From JADGRA01 sp052143535 (lineage in GTDB: Bacteria > Myxococcota > Myxococcia > Myxococcales > Myxococcaceae): DNA of 64,000 nt. The notes beneath the pieces were generated by a model. The model was not told where the DNA came from. It ran no database searches and was given only the letters and a program-made list of their open reading frames with translations. Shown in pieces: positions 51,118-59,665 of the stretch. Positions within the stretch are counted from its first letter, which is position 1. Each line of letters begins with the position of its first letter. The DNA lies in contig JBKQSS010000062.1 in the NCBI GenBank assembly GCA_052143535.1, positions 27,400-91,399 on the forward strand, given 5' to 3'. The position numbers and the translations under genes were made by a program.

Positions 51118-52539
51118 ATGGCCCTTTTCTTCGCGGAGCCTTCCACTCTCATGCTCGGTAGCGCCACGCTCGTCGCACTCGCCCTTCATGCTGCGCCGAC
51201 GTTGGACTCCGGCTCAGTAGCCGGGACGTTGATGTCCCAGGCACAGGAGTCCAAGGGTGCGTACGCCCTTCTAACGGACCTCGTTGACCAGGTCGGTCCG
51301 CGTCTCTCTGGGTCCAAGGGGGCCGAGGCAGCTGTTGCGTGGGCAATGGCACAATTCACTGCTTTCGGTCTGCACCCCAGGAAGGAGCCAGTCTTGGTTC
51401 CAGTGTGGGTGCGCGGCATCGAGGAGGGGGAGGTGGTGTCGGCCCCCGGGCGACGGAAGCAGATGCTCGCCCTCACTGCACTCGGCGGAAGTCCTGGGAC
51501 ACCGAAGGGCGGCCTCGAGGCAGACGTCATCGAGGTCTCCTCCCTTGCTCAGCTGCAGGAGCGGGGCGCCGCGGTGAAAGGACGCATTGTCTTCTTCAAT
51601 CACAGCATGGCGGTCGCGAGCGACTACGGCCGGTTCGGCGAGCTCCGCACCAAGGGCCCAGCCGCAGCCGCGAAGCTCGGGGCAGTGGGGGCGCTGGTGC
51701 GCTCGTTGGCCACCGCCTCCATTCGCTCGCCACACACCGGACAGACTCAATTCAACAAGGGCGAGGTCGCAATCCCTTCGGCTGCCGTCTCTACCGAGGA
51801 CGCCGAGTTGTTGCACCGCCTCACCGTCGTCGGTCCAGTGCGTGTGCGTCTTGTGCTTGGCTGCCGGCTGCTGCCCGAGGCCATGTCATCCAATGTCGTC
51901 GCTGACCTTCCTGGACGTGAGCACCCGGAGGAAATTGTGCTGCTCGGGGCACACCTAGACAGCTGGGACTTGGCCGTCGGCGCTCAAGATGACGGGGCAG
52001 GAGTCGCGCTGGTGCTGGAGACGGCGCGGCTGCTTTCCAGCTTGAAGGAACGCCCCCGGCGAACCGTGCGGTTTGTCCTCTTCATGAACGAGGAGAACGG
52101 GCTGCGTGGGGCGAAGACGTACGCCTCAGCCCATGCGGCGGAGCTGGCGCAGCACGTCGCGGCAATGGAGTTGGATGAAGGGGCCGGTCGACCAATCGGG
52201 GTGGCACTCAAGGCGGGAGCGGGCGCCTCTTCGCTGGTCGACGCCTGGCTTCCGCCCTTGGTTTCCGTGGGTGCCGGGACTTTGCTTCATCAGGACGCAG
52301 GAGGGGCGGATCTGACGCCGATGGCGAGTGCACAAGTCCCGCTGGTTTCCGTCGTTCAGGACGCCACGCACTACTTTGACATTCACCACTCCTCCGGAGA
52401 CACCTTGGACAAGGTAGACCCAGACGCCTTCTCGCGAACTTCTGCCGCGGTGACGTGGGTCACCTACGCGCTTGCCGAGTCTCGAGCGGTCTTGCCAAGG
52501 CCCGAGGCGCCAGCACCTTCGGGTCCCGCGGCGCAGTAA
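51118..52539 (+). CDS. M28 family zinc aminopeptidase with PA domain
   Basis: 473 residues. Signal region to about residue 26, PA-type inserted domain near 150-250 (IVFFNHSMAVASDYGRFGEL), then the M28 core: LLGAHLDSWDLAVGAQDDGAG near 282-302 (His, Asp, bridging Asp), FMNEENGLRGAK near 330 (Glu-Glu), AAMELDEGAG near 352 and TPMASAQVPLVSVVQDATHYFDIHHSSGDT near 405 (final His). It is probably a secreted or periplasmic peptidase. ATG at 51151 is an alternative start. Confidence 0.9.
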   Translation: MALFFAEPSTLMLGSATLVALALHAAPTLDSGSVAGTLMSQAQESKGAYALLTDLVDQVGPRLSGSKGAEAAVAWAMAQFTAFGLHPRKEPVLVPVWVRGIEEGEVVSAPGRRKQMLALTALGGSPGTPKGGLEADVIEVSSLAQLQERGAAVKGRIVFFNHSMAVASDYGRFGELRTKGPAAAAKLGAVGALVRSLATASIRSPHTGQTQFNKGEVAIPSAAVSTEDAELLHRLTVVGPVRVRLVLGCRLLPEAMSSNVVADLPGREHPEEIVLLGAHLDSWDLAVGAQDDGAGVALVLETARLLSSLKERPRRTVRFVLFMNEENGLRGAKTYASAHAAELAQHVAAMELDEGAGRPIGVALKAGAGASSLVDAWLPPLVSVGAGTLLHQDAGGADLTPMASAQVPLVSVVQDATHYFDIHHSSGDTLDKVDPDAFSRTSAAVTWVTYALAESRAVLPRPEAPAPSGPAAQ

Positions 52540-52594
52540 TCCGGCGTGCGTGCCTTGAAGCCCACCAAGGTTTCCGCTAGGCAGTCTCCGTCAC

Positions 52595-52668
52595 GGCGAC
52601 CATAGCTCAACTGGCAGAGCACCGGACTGTGGCTCCGGGGGTTACCGGTTCGACCCCGGTTGGTCGCC
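52595..52668 (+). tRNA. tRNA-His (anticodon GTG), integration target
   Basis: G-1 at 52595, acceptor GCGACCA (52596-52602) with TGGTCGC (52661-52667), discriminator C at 52668 as required for His. Anticodon loop CTGTGGC with GTG. T-arm CCGG-TTCGACC-CCGG. The last 62 bases are overlapped antisense by the integrase frame, which marks the left attachment site of an integrated element. Confidence 0.95.
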
Positions 52669-53809
52669 CAAGTTTTCGCTGGGTTACGCCGCTCACCAGC
52701 CGAACCGGCCCCGCCATGTGTCTGAAATGTGTCTGCGGGTTGAGCACCTGCACCGCCTCTCGCAGGGTGCTGGGCGCCAGGTGCGCGTACCTCGCGGTCA
52801 CCTGAAGCACCGTCTGCCCGAGCAGGCTGGCCACCACGGCCAGCGGCACTCCTCTCTGCACCAGGTGGCTCGCGTAGCTGTGACGTGTGCGGTGAATATT
52901 GAAGGGCTCCAGCCCGGCACGTGCGCAGATGCGCTCCGTCGGTGCCCGCGCGACGTACCGGCCATACGCGCTGCCGTCCGGGTAGCAAAAGAGTAGGTCC
53001 TTTCGTCCTCGGCCCTCGAGCCGCGCGTGAAGCACTTCAACGACGCCCGTCGGAAGCGGAACGGTGCGCTTTTTCCCCGACTTCGGCGTCGTCGTCTCGT
53101 TGTCGTAGCTGGCGCGGCGGACGTGCAGCTGCTCATGCTCTACGTCGACGTCTCCCACCTGCAGAGCGATGAGCTCGCCGATGCGCAGCCCGGACCGAAA
53201 TGCCAGGAGGAAGAACGGCAGCCATTCGGGCTCATGCTTCTCGGCGGCGGTGAGGAAGGCCTCAGTCTGTTCCACTGTAAGGAACAGCTCGGACTCTTCT
53301 GGGTCTGGCTCCTCGACCATCTCGACCCTCGGCGCCTTGGTGAGGTAGCCCTCCTCGACAGCGTGCCGGAGAACGGGACGTAATGTCCGCAGGACGGCAT
53401 TCACGCCACCCGGGCTGAGCTTCCTCGCCACATGGGCAGTGAAGTCGGCCACGGTCGCCTTCGTCACCCGGTCAATCCTCAGCTTGCCCAGGACCGGGAG
53501 AATCTGATGGTCGAGCTTGCCCCGGTAGAACGCCTCGGTGCTGTGCTTGATGTACGGCACGCGGCGTGTCCACCACTCCTCAGCAACCTCGAGGAAGGTT
53601 GGCGGTTCTTTTCGCGTGCCATACGTACCCGCCAGGAGAGCAGCTCGGATTTGGCGTTCTTCTTCCTGGGCGCTCTCCCTGTCGTTGACCTCGGCGTGCT
53701 TGCGGATGTCGGTGATGCGGCCGTCGGGATGATGGAAGACGAACCTCACGACCCAGGCACTCTGCCTTCTCCCCAATCCGTCCCTCCAGCTTCGCTTGAA
53801 GACGCCCAT
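52607..53809 (-). CDS. tyrosine recombinase integrase
   Basis: 400 residues. An SAM-like N-terminal core-binding domain (TFLEVAEEWWTRRVPYIKHSTEAFY), then the catalytic domain: Arg in FRSGLRIGELIALQ near 212, Lys region KSGKKRTVPLP, His-x-x-Arg in HRTRHSYASHL near 307, His/Trp region and nucleophile Tyr in TARYAHLAPS near 340. The last about 20 residues (GRPTGVEPVTPG...) are encoded antisense to tRNA-His, a typical artefact of integration at tRNA 3' ends. ATG at 53809. Confidence 0.95.
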   Translation of the reverse strand: MGVFKRSWRDGLGRRQSAWVVRFVFHHPDGRITDIRKHAEVNDRESAQEEERQIRAALLAGTYGTRKEPPTFLEVAEEWWTRRVPYIKHSTEAFYRGKLDHQILPVLGKLRIDRVTKATVADFTAHVARKLSPGGVNAVLRTLRPVLRHAVEEGYLTKAPRVEMVEEPDPEESELFLTVEQTEAFLTAAEKHEPEWLPFFLLAFRSGLRIGELIALQVGDVDVEHEQLHVRRASYDNETTTPKSGKKRTVPLPTGVVEVLHARLEGRGRKDLLFCYPDGSAYGRYVARAPTERICARAGLEPFNIHRTRHSYASHLVQRGVPLAVVASLLGQTVLQVTARYAHLAPSTLREAVQVLNPQTHFRHMAGPVRLVSGVTQRKLGRPTGVEPVTPGATVRCSAS

Positions 53810-53881
53810 GGTGGAGACCGAACCGGAAGGTGCTCAACGTGTTGAACTGGGAGGCGCGTCAGTATGGCCGACTGTCTCAAG

Positions 53882-54160
53882 TCAGCGAAAGAGCGCTGGC
53901 CGCGAGATGCTGATGCTCGTGCCGACGTGCACCACGCCAGCCGTGAAGTAGCCGCGCTGAATGGCGTGGTAGAGCTTGGTGCGCCCCCAGCCCAGCAGCC
54001 TCGCGGCCTCAGTCACTGACATCAAATACGGCGCGGCCTCCGGAACCGCGGGAAAAGCATGTGCCGTCACATCCCTGGCCGCCGAGCCTAGCGAGCCGCG
54101 GTCTTCAGCGACGAGAGAAGCTCGCGCCGGGTTCACCTCTTGCCTCCATCCAATGGGCAT
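53882..54160 (-). CDS. excisionase-like helix-turn-helix protein
   Basis: 92 residues. The C-terminal 48 residues PYLMSVTEAARLLGWGRTKLYHAIQRGYF then VHVGTSISISRPAL match the MerR-type excisionase family (HTH_17). The N-terminal half is unstructured. ATG at 54160 follows AGGAGG at 7 bases. It lies directly before the integrase gene on the same strand, the usual order xis-int. Confidence 0.85.
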   Translation of the reverse strand: MPIGWRQEVNPARASLVAEDRGSLGSAARDVTAHAFPAVPEAAPYLMSVTEAARLLGWGRTKLYHAIQRGYFTAGVVHVGTSISISRPALFR

Positions 54161-54195
54161 GGGCCACCTCCTCTTCCCTGTCTACAACCTCCTGT

Positions 54196-54209
54196 ATCTC
54201 ATGTGAGAT
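54196..54209. promoter_or_regulatory. 14-bp palindrome upstream of xis
   Basis: ATCTCA-TG-TGAGAT at 54196-54209, about 36 bases before the xis start. Three tandem TCGAA units follow at 54220. Possible operator of the int-xis promoter. Nothing else is seen between 54161 and 54438. Confidence 0.4.
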
Positions 54210-54438
54210 TCAAATACAAGTCGAATCGAATCGAATCCAACGGGGGGGCCAGGGTCAAAGGCCGCTGTGCGAGTCCGGCATCGGGCGCTCCTGCAACCGT
54301 GCCGACTCCCTTATGTCTGAGCATGTTTCGCGGTTTCCCGCGCCAGGTAATGCGCGCACTACCCTCACGCTGGCTGACTGCCTCCACCTTCAGGCCGCCA
54401 AACTTCGAGTTCGCCGCTGCCGTGCTGGGAAAAAACGG

Positions 54439-54744
54439 CTACGGAGAGCGGCCTACCCACTCGATGATGGCCGCGCGAAGCGCAGCGTGCAGCGTAATCC
54501 CTTCAGCCTTGGCGCGCTTTTCGAGCTGCTTCCAGACGGGTGCCGGGAACCGGATTGACCGTGGGATGGTAGGGCCGCTCTCCTCACCCTTCCTTGGCCT
54601 ACCAGGGCGAACGTGAACGATGCCCTCGGCAGCAATACGCTTGGCGTACGGGTTGCCCCGAACTTTGGCGGTCTCGAAGTCGACTTCGGGCATTTCCCTT
54701 AGCGCGGCTCGGGATGGCTCTTCGTGTCTACGTGCCTTCTTCAT
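54439..54744 (-). CDS. brnA: BrnA-type antitoxin
   Basis: 101 residues. N-terminal KKARRHEEPSRAALREMPEVDFE followed by GRPRKGEESGPTIPRSIRFPAPVWKQLEKRAKAEGITLHAALRAAIIEWVG, a ribbon-helix-helix C-terminal region with the CopG-like order found in BrnA. AGGAG precedes the ATG at 54744. It overlaps the brnT stop by 17 bases, so the pair is translationally coupled. BrnA binds BrnT and represses the operon. Confidence 0.85.
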   Translation of the reverse strand: MKKARRHEEPSRAALREMPEVDFETAKVRGNPYAKRIAAEGIVHVRPGRPRKGEESGPTIPRSIRFPAPVWKQLEKRAKAEGITLHAALRAAIIEWVGRSP

Positions 54745-54997
54745 AGTGTCTCCTCTCGTGCGATGTGGCCCGTCGAGCGCTGATGATACGGACCGTGTCG
54801 TCGTCAATCTCCGTATAGACGGCCAGAAGGAGCCGCCGCCGATCCGACAGTCCGATCAGGAGCGCACGGTCGGGCTCGACCGCGTCTTCGACGGCTAGCG
54901 CCAACGGGTCTGCAAAGACCGAAGCGGCCTCCTCAAAGGAGACCCCGTGTTTGCGCAGGTTGGCGGTGGCCTTTCTCGCATCCCAAGTGAATCGCAC
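54728..54997 (-). CDS. brnT: BrnT-type ribonuclease toxin
   Basis: 89 residues starting VRFTWDARKATANLRKHGVSFEEAASVFADPLAL, with RALLIGLSDRRRLLLAVYTEIDDDTVRIISARRATSHERRHYEE, which are the BrnT conserved blocks (RxFxWDxxKAxxNxxKHGV; ISARxA...E). BrnT is a microbial ribonuclease that stops translation. GTG at 54997 gives the usual N-terminus; the longer frame would start inside a palindrome. The operator-like palindrome is just upstream. Confidence 0.9.
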   Translation of the reverse strand: MRFTWDARKATANLRKHGVSFEEAASVFADPLALAVEDAVEPDRALLIGLSDRRRLLLAVYTEIDDDTVRIISARRATSHERRHYEEGT

Positions 54998-55001
54998 GCA
55001 A

Positions 55002-55018
55002 TAAGTGTAATACACTTA
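55002..55018. promoter_or_regulatory. 17-bp perfect palindrome, probable BrnTA operator
   Basis: TAAGTGTA-A-TACACTTA at 55002-55018, starting 4 bases upstream of the brnT start. Its symmetry and place fit autoregulation by the BrnT-BrnA complex. It also sits near the start point, so a repressor there would block transcription. Confidence 0.65.
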
Positions 55019-55207
55019 CTGAGGTTATCGGCAACCTGGTCCTCGCCTCGGTCACGTCTTGGGACCGCCTCGCACCTGACTCGCGCAACCCACTAGTAAC
55101 CTCAGTGAGACGGGAAGTGACTCCGGTGCGACGCCGCTTACGCGGCCTTACGTCATCACGGAAGTCACGCGGGCCCTCGGTCCGAGCTTTGTTTGCGGAG
55201 CGCGCGT

Positions 55208-57529
55208 TCAGCGCGTAGGCCTCGTGGGCGCAGCCAGCCCCAGCGCAACGCGCAGCTTCGAGACGTCGAACCGCTCCTCGACGGGTCGCCGCGCCTGCCC
55301 GTTCTCGAGCTCGGCAAGGAGAAGCTCGAGTTTCTTCGTGGCCGTTCCGCCTCGACGCGCGGCCTCGCGAGGCGTGAGGCCACCGAGCGCCGGGACGTTG
55401 AGGTCGAGCCACCGGGTATGAAATTCCTCCTCCATTCGCCGCATGGCGTCGAGGACCTCGGGTGGCATCGCCTCGCGCGGTTGGGGACGCTGGCGCGCCT
55501 TCCCCTGGCCAAACGCAGCCACGGGGTCCGCATGTTCGCGGACCTTGAAAGTGACGGCCGCGCTGAGCCGCTCTGAGACGAGGCCGCGTAACCGGTCCGC
55601 TCGCTCCCGCGAGTTGGTCTCGAGGCGAAGCGTGTCGCTGCCGAGGATGGCCCGGCCCACCAGCGTGGAGGGGAGAAGACCCATGGCGTTCCCCTCTTGG
55701 ACGAACGAGATGACTGCCTTGCCAAGCTGCCCCTCGCCGTCCTCACCGTCGAGGTCTGCGCCGGGGAGCTCGCGTAACGCGGCCAGAACCTCGGCACGCC
55801 TCGCCGGTGCGACCTCGAAAAAATCGGTGGTTAGAAGGAAGTCCTCGCCGTCCGTGTTCCGAAGCTGTGGCGGGGGCTGTTGAAGGACGGCATGGACTGC
55901 TTGCTGCCAGAGTTCGAGTGGGAGTCCCTGCGCAGTAGCCGCGCGTAGCTTTGCGGCCGAAATCTTTGCCCCGCGGGCTCCGAGCGCTTTTCGCATCGCC
56001 TGCCGGACCATGTCGCCTTGGCGCGGTCGTAGCGGATGGGGATGGCAGCCGGCGAGGATGCAGCGGTCCCGGAGGTCCAGCACCTGGGCGAGAATGACGT
56101 CGCGGGCGACGAGCGTCCGCGACGCGCTCTTTTCCTCCACCGTCCGCTCAGCCCCGGACAGGAGGTCTCGGAGCGTGAGGGAGACGCCCGGAATGGTAGT
56201 CATGACCTCGTGAACGCTGAACCAGGCCGACTGCCGTGCGCCAACCAGGCACCGGGCAGTCTCGTCTAGCCCACCACCGCGCTCCTCCACGTAGAGGGCG
56301 AGCGCGGTACGGCCCTCCGGGGAGATATAGTGGCTCGAGGACCAGCCAAGCACGTACTGCCGTGCCTGGGCGTCGTAACCGAACTTGGCGAGCGCTGCGT
56401 CCGGGTCAAAGGCGCGGCCCCATCGGCGACGGGCAAGCGCAAGGGCATCCGCGGTAATGCGCTCGTCGAGGTTGTGGACCGGGTCGCGCTCGACAATGCG
56501 TCGCTCCGTTGCCCTGGCTTTGGCAGCTTCTGGCCCCGTCCCGGCCGCGGCGGCTACCCGCGCCTCGTCCTCGGCGAGATGACACGTCTTGTACTTGCGC
56601 CCTGAGCCGCACGGGCATGGCGCATTCCGAGGAATCCTGTCGCGGCGGACCGCAGCGGAGGGTTCAACCACCAGCATTGGGCCCCCGACGTCCGCTTGCT
56701 CCCCTGGCCCATCGTCCGGCAGGCTCGCCTCGGCCTTCACCTCGAACTCACCCGCGGAGACGACAACCTCCGCAGCGTTCGCGTCGGCAGGTGCATCCTC
56801 CGCGAGCAACATGGCAACGGCGTCCAGGGCCGCAGCAAGCTCGACCAGCTCTCTCGATGTGGGGGAGAGGACGCGGCCCTTCTTGAGCCGGAGCGCGACG
56901 GGCACGAGCGGAAGCCCGAAGGCCTCCTCGAGGACTGAAGCGGTCCATGCCGGCTCGCTCTCGAATGTGACCGCGACCGCTGCGGCGCCGCGGGCCTCGG
57001 CCATTCGGCCCGTCTCCATTGCGTCAGCAACCCGGGCGATGGACCCGGGCTCGTCGTAGAGCGCGAGGCCATACTCCGCGCCGCCGGAGCCCAGGACTGC
57101 CGCCTCTCGGCTCAGACGGCCCGCTCCGGCCTGGAGCACGACGGGAATTGGGGTGTCGGAATCACAGCGCTCCCACGGACGCATCGCCCAGAAGTGGGCG
57201 CATGCCTCGAGGAATGCACTGACGACGGCGTGGTTGGGCAGTGCCCCCAGAAAAGCGCCGCTGAAGGCGAACGCGAGAAGTGCGCGTGGTTCCAGCACGC
57301 GCTTCGGCAGCGGAGCCGTCGCGATGCCGAGCGAACGGGCGAGCGGCCCCAGGGCAGGCTCGCAACGAAACGTCTCGCCCGCGTGCTGCTTCACAACGGC
57401 CGAGAGCGCCTTCGACGGAGTGCGGTCGATCTGCGGAGAGACGAGCTCGCCCTTGCCGTTGACGCCGGCGACGAGCCAGGAGGGACGCCCTCCCACGTCG
57501 ATGGGGCCGAGGCGAAAGAGGTAGAGCAT
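55208..57529 (-). CDS. large SEC-C motif protein
   Basis: 773 residues, unknown family as a whole. The SEC-C zinc motif RNAPCPCGSGRKYKTCHL is at 301-318. The C-terminal region has WLDLNVPALGGLTPREAARR followed by KKLELLLAELENG, similar to the toxin-binding/Xre-MbcA type helix-turn-helix ending. N-terminal 300 residues are hydrophobic-rich and without family match. ATG at 57529. It lies between the BrnTA pair and a decayed MazEF pair. A link to RNA or toxin-antitoxin biology is only suggested by context. Confidence 0.8.
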   Translation of the reverse strand: MLYLFRLGPIDVGGRPSWLVAGVNGKGELVSPQIDRTPSKALSAVVKQHAGETFRCEPALGPLARSLGIATAPLPKRVLEPRALLAFAFSGAFLGALPNHAVVSAFLEACAHFWAMRPWERCDSDTPIPVVLQAGAGRLSREAAVLGSGGAEYGLALYDEPGSIARVADAMETGRMAEARGAAAVAVTFESEPAWTASVLEEAFGLPLVPVALRLKKGRVLSPTSRELVELAAALDAVAMLLAEDAPADANAAEVVVSAGEFEVKAEASLPDDGPGEQADVGGPMLVVEPSAAVRRDRIPRNAPCPCGSGRKYKTCHLAEDEARVAAAAGTGPEAAKARATERRIVERDPVHNLDERITADALALARRRWGRAFDPDAALAKFGYDAQARQYVLGWSSSHYISPEGRTALALYVEERGGGLDETARCLVGARQSAWFSVHEVMTTIPGVSLTLRDLLSGAERTVEEKSASRTLVARDVILAQVLDLRDRCILAGCHPHPLRPRQGDMVRQAMRKALGARGAKISAAKLRAATAQGLPLELWQQAVHAVLQQPPPQLRNTDGEDFLLTTDFFEVAPARRAEVLAALRELPGADLDGEDGEGQLGKAVISFVQEGNAMGLLPSTLVGRAILGSDTLRLETNSRERADRLRGLVSERLSAAVTFKVREHADPVAAFGQGKARQRPQPREAMPPEVLDAMRRMEEEFHTRWLDLNVPALGGLTPREAARRGGTATKKLELLLAELENGQARRPVEERFDVSKLRVALGLAAPTRPTR

Positions 57530-57767
57530 CGGTCGTGTCGCCAGCGCTGACAGTGCAGCTTTCTAGCGCGAACCTGTCCTTAGGCGAACAGCCGCGGAGG
57601 TAGGGGTTTAGCTCCGCTCGAAGCGTAGCTGGCTCCCCCTTCCGCCAGGGCGTACTCATTGCCATCCGGGGCAGCCACCCGCAAAGTGGACCGCCTCCTC
57701 GAGGTGTCTAACTTAGCGCCCCAGCTCTGGAACTCAGGAAGGCAACCGCGCTAAAGTTCCTTCCGCC

Positions 57768-57973
57768 ATGCGCCAGCCCAAGCAATCCGACGAGGACCTC
57801 CTCGCCAAAATCCGCAGCCTCCGCCGGACAAGGCTGCTGAGGTGGAGGACTTCGTCGAGTTCCTCCGGGAGCGAGCCGACCGCCAGCTCACTGAGGCGGC
57901 TACCCGTGCGGCGGAGCCGAGTTTCGCGAAGGTGTGGGACAATGCCGACGACGCCGCCTACGACGCCCTTTGA
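57768..57973 (+). pseudogene. frameshifted antitoxin-like gene (DUF2281/MazE partner)
   Basis: ATG at 57768 reads MRQPKQSDEDLLAKIRSL and then leaves frame. One base after, in the next frame, PPDKAAEVEDFVEFLRERAD continues to AKVWDNADDAAYDAL and TGA at 57971. A single missing C (in the CTCCGCCGG tract) explains this. The restored protein of 68 residues is a typical short antitoxin with LPPxKAAEVxDFVEFL. Followed directly by the toxin remnant. Confidence 0.75.
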
Positions 57974-58282
57974 GTTTGGGTCCTCATCGTCCCGTTTCCC
58001 GTTCAGTGACCAATCGACCACCAAGCAGCGCCCGGCCGTCATCGTCAGCTCGAGCGCCTACAACGCCCAGAGGCCGGACCTCATTCTCCTCGCAGTGACT
58101 GGTCAGCAGCACCGAGGCGACGTTGTCGTCAATCGCTGGCGGGAGCAGGGCTTCTCAAACCGTCTGTCTTCAAGCCGGTGGTCACCACCATCGAAAAGCA
58201 GCTCGTCCGCGGAAAGCTCGGCCGTCTCCAAGACGAGGACAGCCGCGCACTGAAAGCCCTTCTCGCCAGCATCATCGGCATG
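57942..58282 (+). pseudogene. frameshifted MazF/PemK-like toxin gene
   Basis: The remnant overlaps the antitoxin end. Reading across frames gives PTTPFEFG, then VLIVPFPFS in another frame, then DQSTTKQRPAVIVSSSAYN, then LLAVTGQ and LLKPSVFKPVVTTIEKQLVRGKLG in the third. At least three indels. KQRPAVIVSS and PSVFKPVVTTIEK are the MazF-family blocks. No complete toxin can be made, so the pair is dead. Confidence 0.7.
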
Positions 58283-58328
58283 TCTCCGCTGCGTCTCGAC
58301 GGCAAGAGGTCTGGCTCCTCGGCAGTCC

Positions 58329-58730
58329 TCAGCCGTTGCGAGACGAACGCCGGGAGAGTGCCGAACTTTCGGCGGGTGCGTGGCTGGTGTTTCCCCGGCT
58401 TGCCTCCGGTGATGAATTCGCCCCGCTGGCAACGAACGTCTCGTAGAGCCGCAGGCCCTTTGCTGCGGGCTGTTCATTTCGCGGGAGCGCGTAGTCCAGA
58501 GAAAGCGGAGGGAGCATGCCGTAAGCCACCGGACGGAGCCCCTGGTCCGAAAGCAAGTAGCCCTGACCGTACCGGGCGAGGTTCTTGATGGCGTTGGGAT
58601 GGAGCCGGTACGTCTCCACCATCCGCGACGAAGCCTCGCCGGTGGAAAGGCTCGTCAGCAGTGGTCCTGGTTTGCGCCGGACTGTGAGCTCACTGATGCG
58701 ATGCGTCCCCTGAGGATGAGTTCCTTCCAC
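58329..58730 (-). CDS. unrecognised open frame, 133 codons
   Basis: Product with stretches that look protein-like (ETYRLHPNAIKNLARYGQGY, LSDQGLRPVAYGMLPPLSLD) and a Ser/Arg-rich end. No family is recognised and no clear ribosome site is seen. It could be a remnant of a larger gene. It overlaps antisense to the iron-permease fragment. Confidence 0.25.
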   Translation of the reverse strand: MEGTHPQGTHRISELTVRRKPGPLLTSLSTGEASSRMVETYRLHPNAIKNLARYGQGYLLSDQGLRPVAYGMLPPLSLDYALPRNEQPAAKGLRLYETFVASGANSSPEASRGNTSHAPAESSALSRRSSRNG

Positions 58731-58913
58731 GATGCTCTACAAATAAAGCTAGATGAATTGATCCGCTCGACGCGAGACGCGCGCAACATCTTTGTTGGCC
58801 TGGAAGGTCTCCCCGATGAAGCGATCCAGGAACTACAGGCGGAATTCGATGCGCTTCATCGGCGGGCGACGGCGCTTCGGCACAAGAGGACCGAACGAAC
58901 GCCTGAAACCTGA
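58716..58913 (+). pseudogene. C-terminal fragment of a low-affinity iron permease family gene
   Basis: The frame reads MSSFHDALQIKLDELIRSTR and then ARNIFVGLEGLPDEAIQELQAEFDALHRRA, which matches the conserved C-terminal helix (LxLKLDELIRAxxxARNxxxxLExLxxEExxxLxxxF) of the PF04120 family. The membrane helices that should precede it are absent upstream, so only the tail remains. It is probably not functional. 58914-59150 holds nothing recognisable. Confidence 0.6.
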
Positions 58914-59153
58914 CCGGTCCCTCGTCCGCAAGCACGCGCTCGCGTCGGGCAAAAGAACTGAGCTCCGGACCGGATTCCCGCGTGAGTGCATTGCTTTTGT
59001 CTTTCCACCGACGACGCGCGGCGCCTGACTAGCCCGTGGGAGCGGGGCCCCTGTCGCGGCAGGTGGCCCACACGCTTTCGACCCTGCACGGTTGCACCAT
59101 CGTACTTGCCGTGGGGACTACGGAGGTGAGACAGCAAGCAATGCAGAGATGTG

Positions 59154-59567
59154 ATGAAGACAGACGTCGAGTGTCATCTGCCATCGGATACGGCACAGGT
59201 TGCCGCCCAGAAAATGCGCAAGGAAAACATTGGCTTCCTGCCGGTGTGCGACGAGTCGATGCGAGTCTTGGGTACGCTCACAGACCGCGACATCACCCTT
59301 CGAGCAGTGGCGGACAGTCTGCCGGCGTGGACCAAGGTTGCGACGCTCATGACAAGAGAGCTTGTGGCGTGTCATCCCGGAGACGAGATTCGCGAAGCTC
59401 AGCGGGTTATGGCCGAGCGCAGAAAGTCGCAGATCCTGTGCATCGACAACAAATCGAGATTGGTTGGCGTCATCAGCCTCTCCGACCTTGCGCAGATCGA
59501 CGACGGCCATCGGGCGAGCACCGTCCTCCAGCGGGTCACCGAACGAGAGGTTCGGGGCATGAACTGA
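59154..59567 (+). CDS. CBS domain protein
   Basis: 137 residues, two CBS motifs forming one Bateman module. First: VECHLPSDTAQVAAQKMRKENIGFLPVCDESMRVLGTLTDRDITLRAV. Second: ELVACHPGDEIREAQRVMAERRKSQILCIDNKSRLVGVISLSDLAQ. Such stand-alone modules sense adenosyl ligands. ATG at 59154; a GTG at 59151 is also possible. It seems intact within otherwise decayed sequence. Confidence 0.9.
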   Translation: MKTDVECHLPSDTAQVAAQKMRKENIGFLPVCDESMRVLGTLTDRDITLRAVADSLPAWTKVATLMTRELVACHPGDEIREAQRVMAERRKSQILCIDNKSRLVGVISLSDLAQIDDGHRASTVLQRVTEREVRGMN

Positions 59568-59665
59568 TGGCTCTACCTCGGCGCAGCCTCGAAAAGTGAA
59601 ACGTCGAGCTGTTGAGGTCGTCGTTTGCGCGGCGGTGCTGTTTGTTGACCACGAAAGATTCACTC

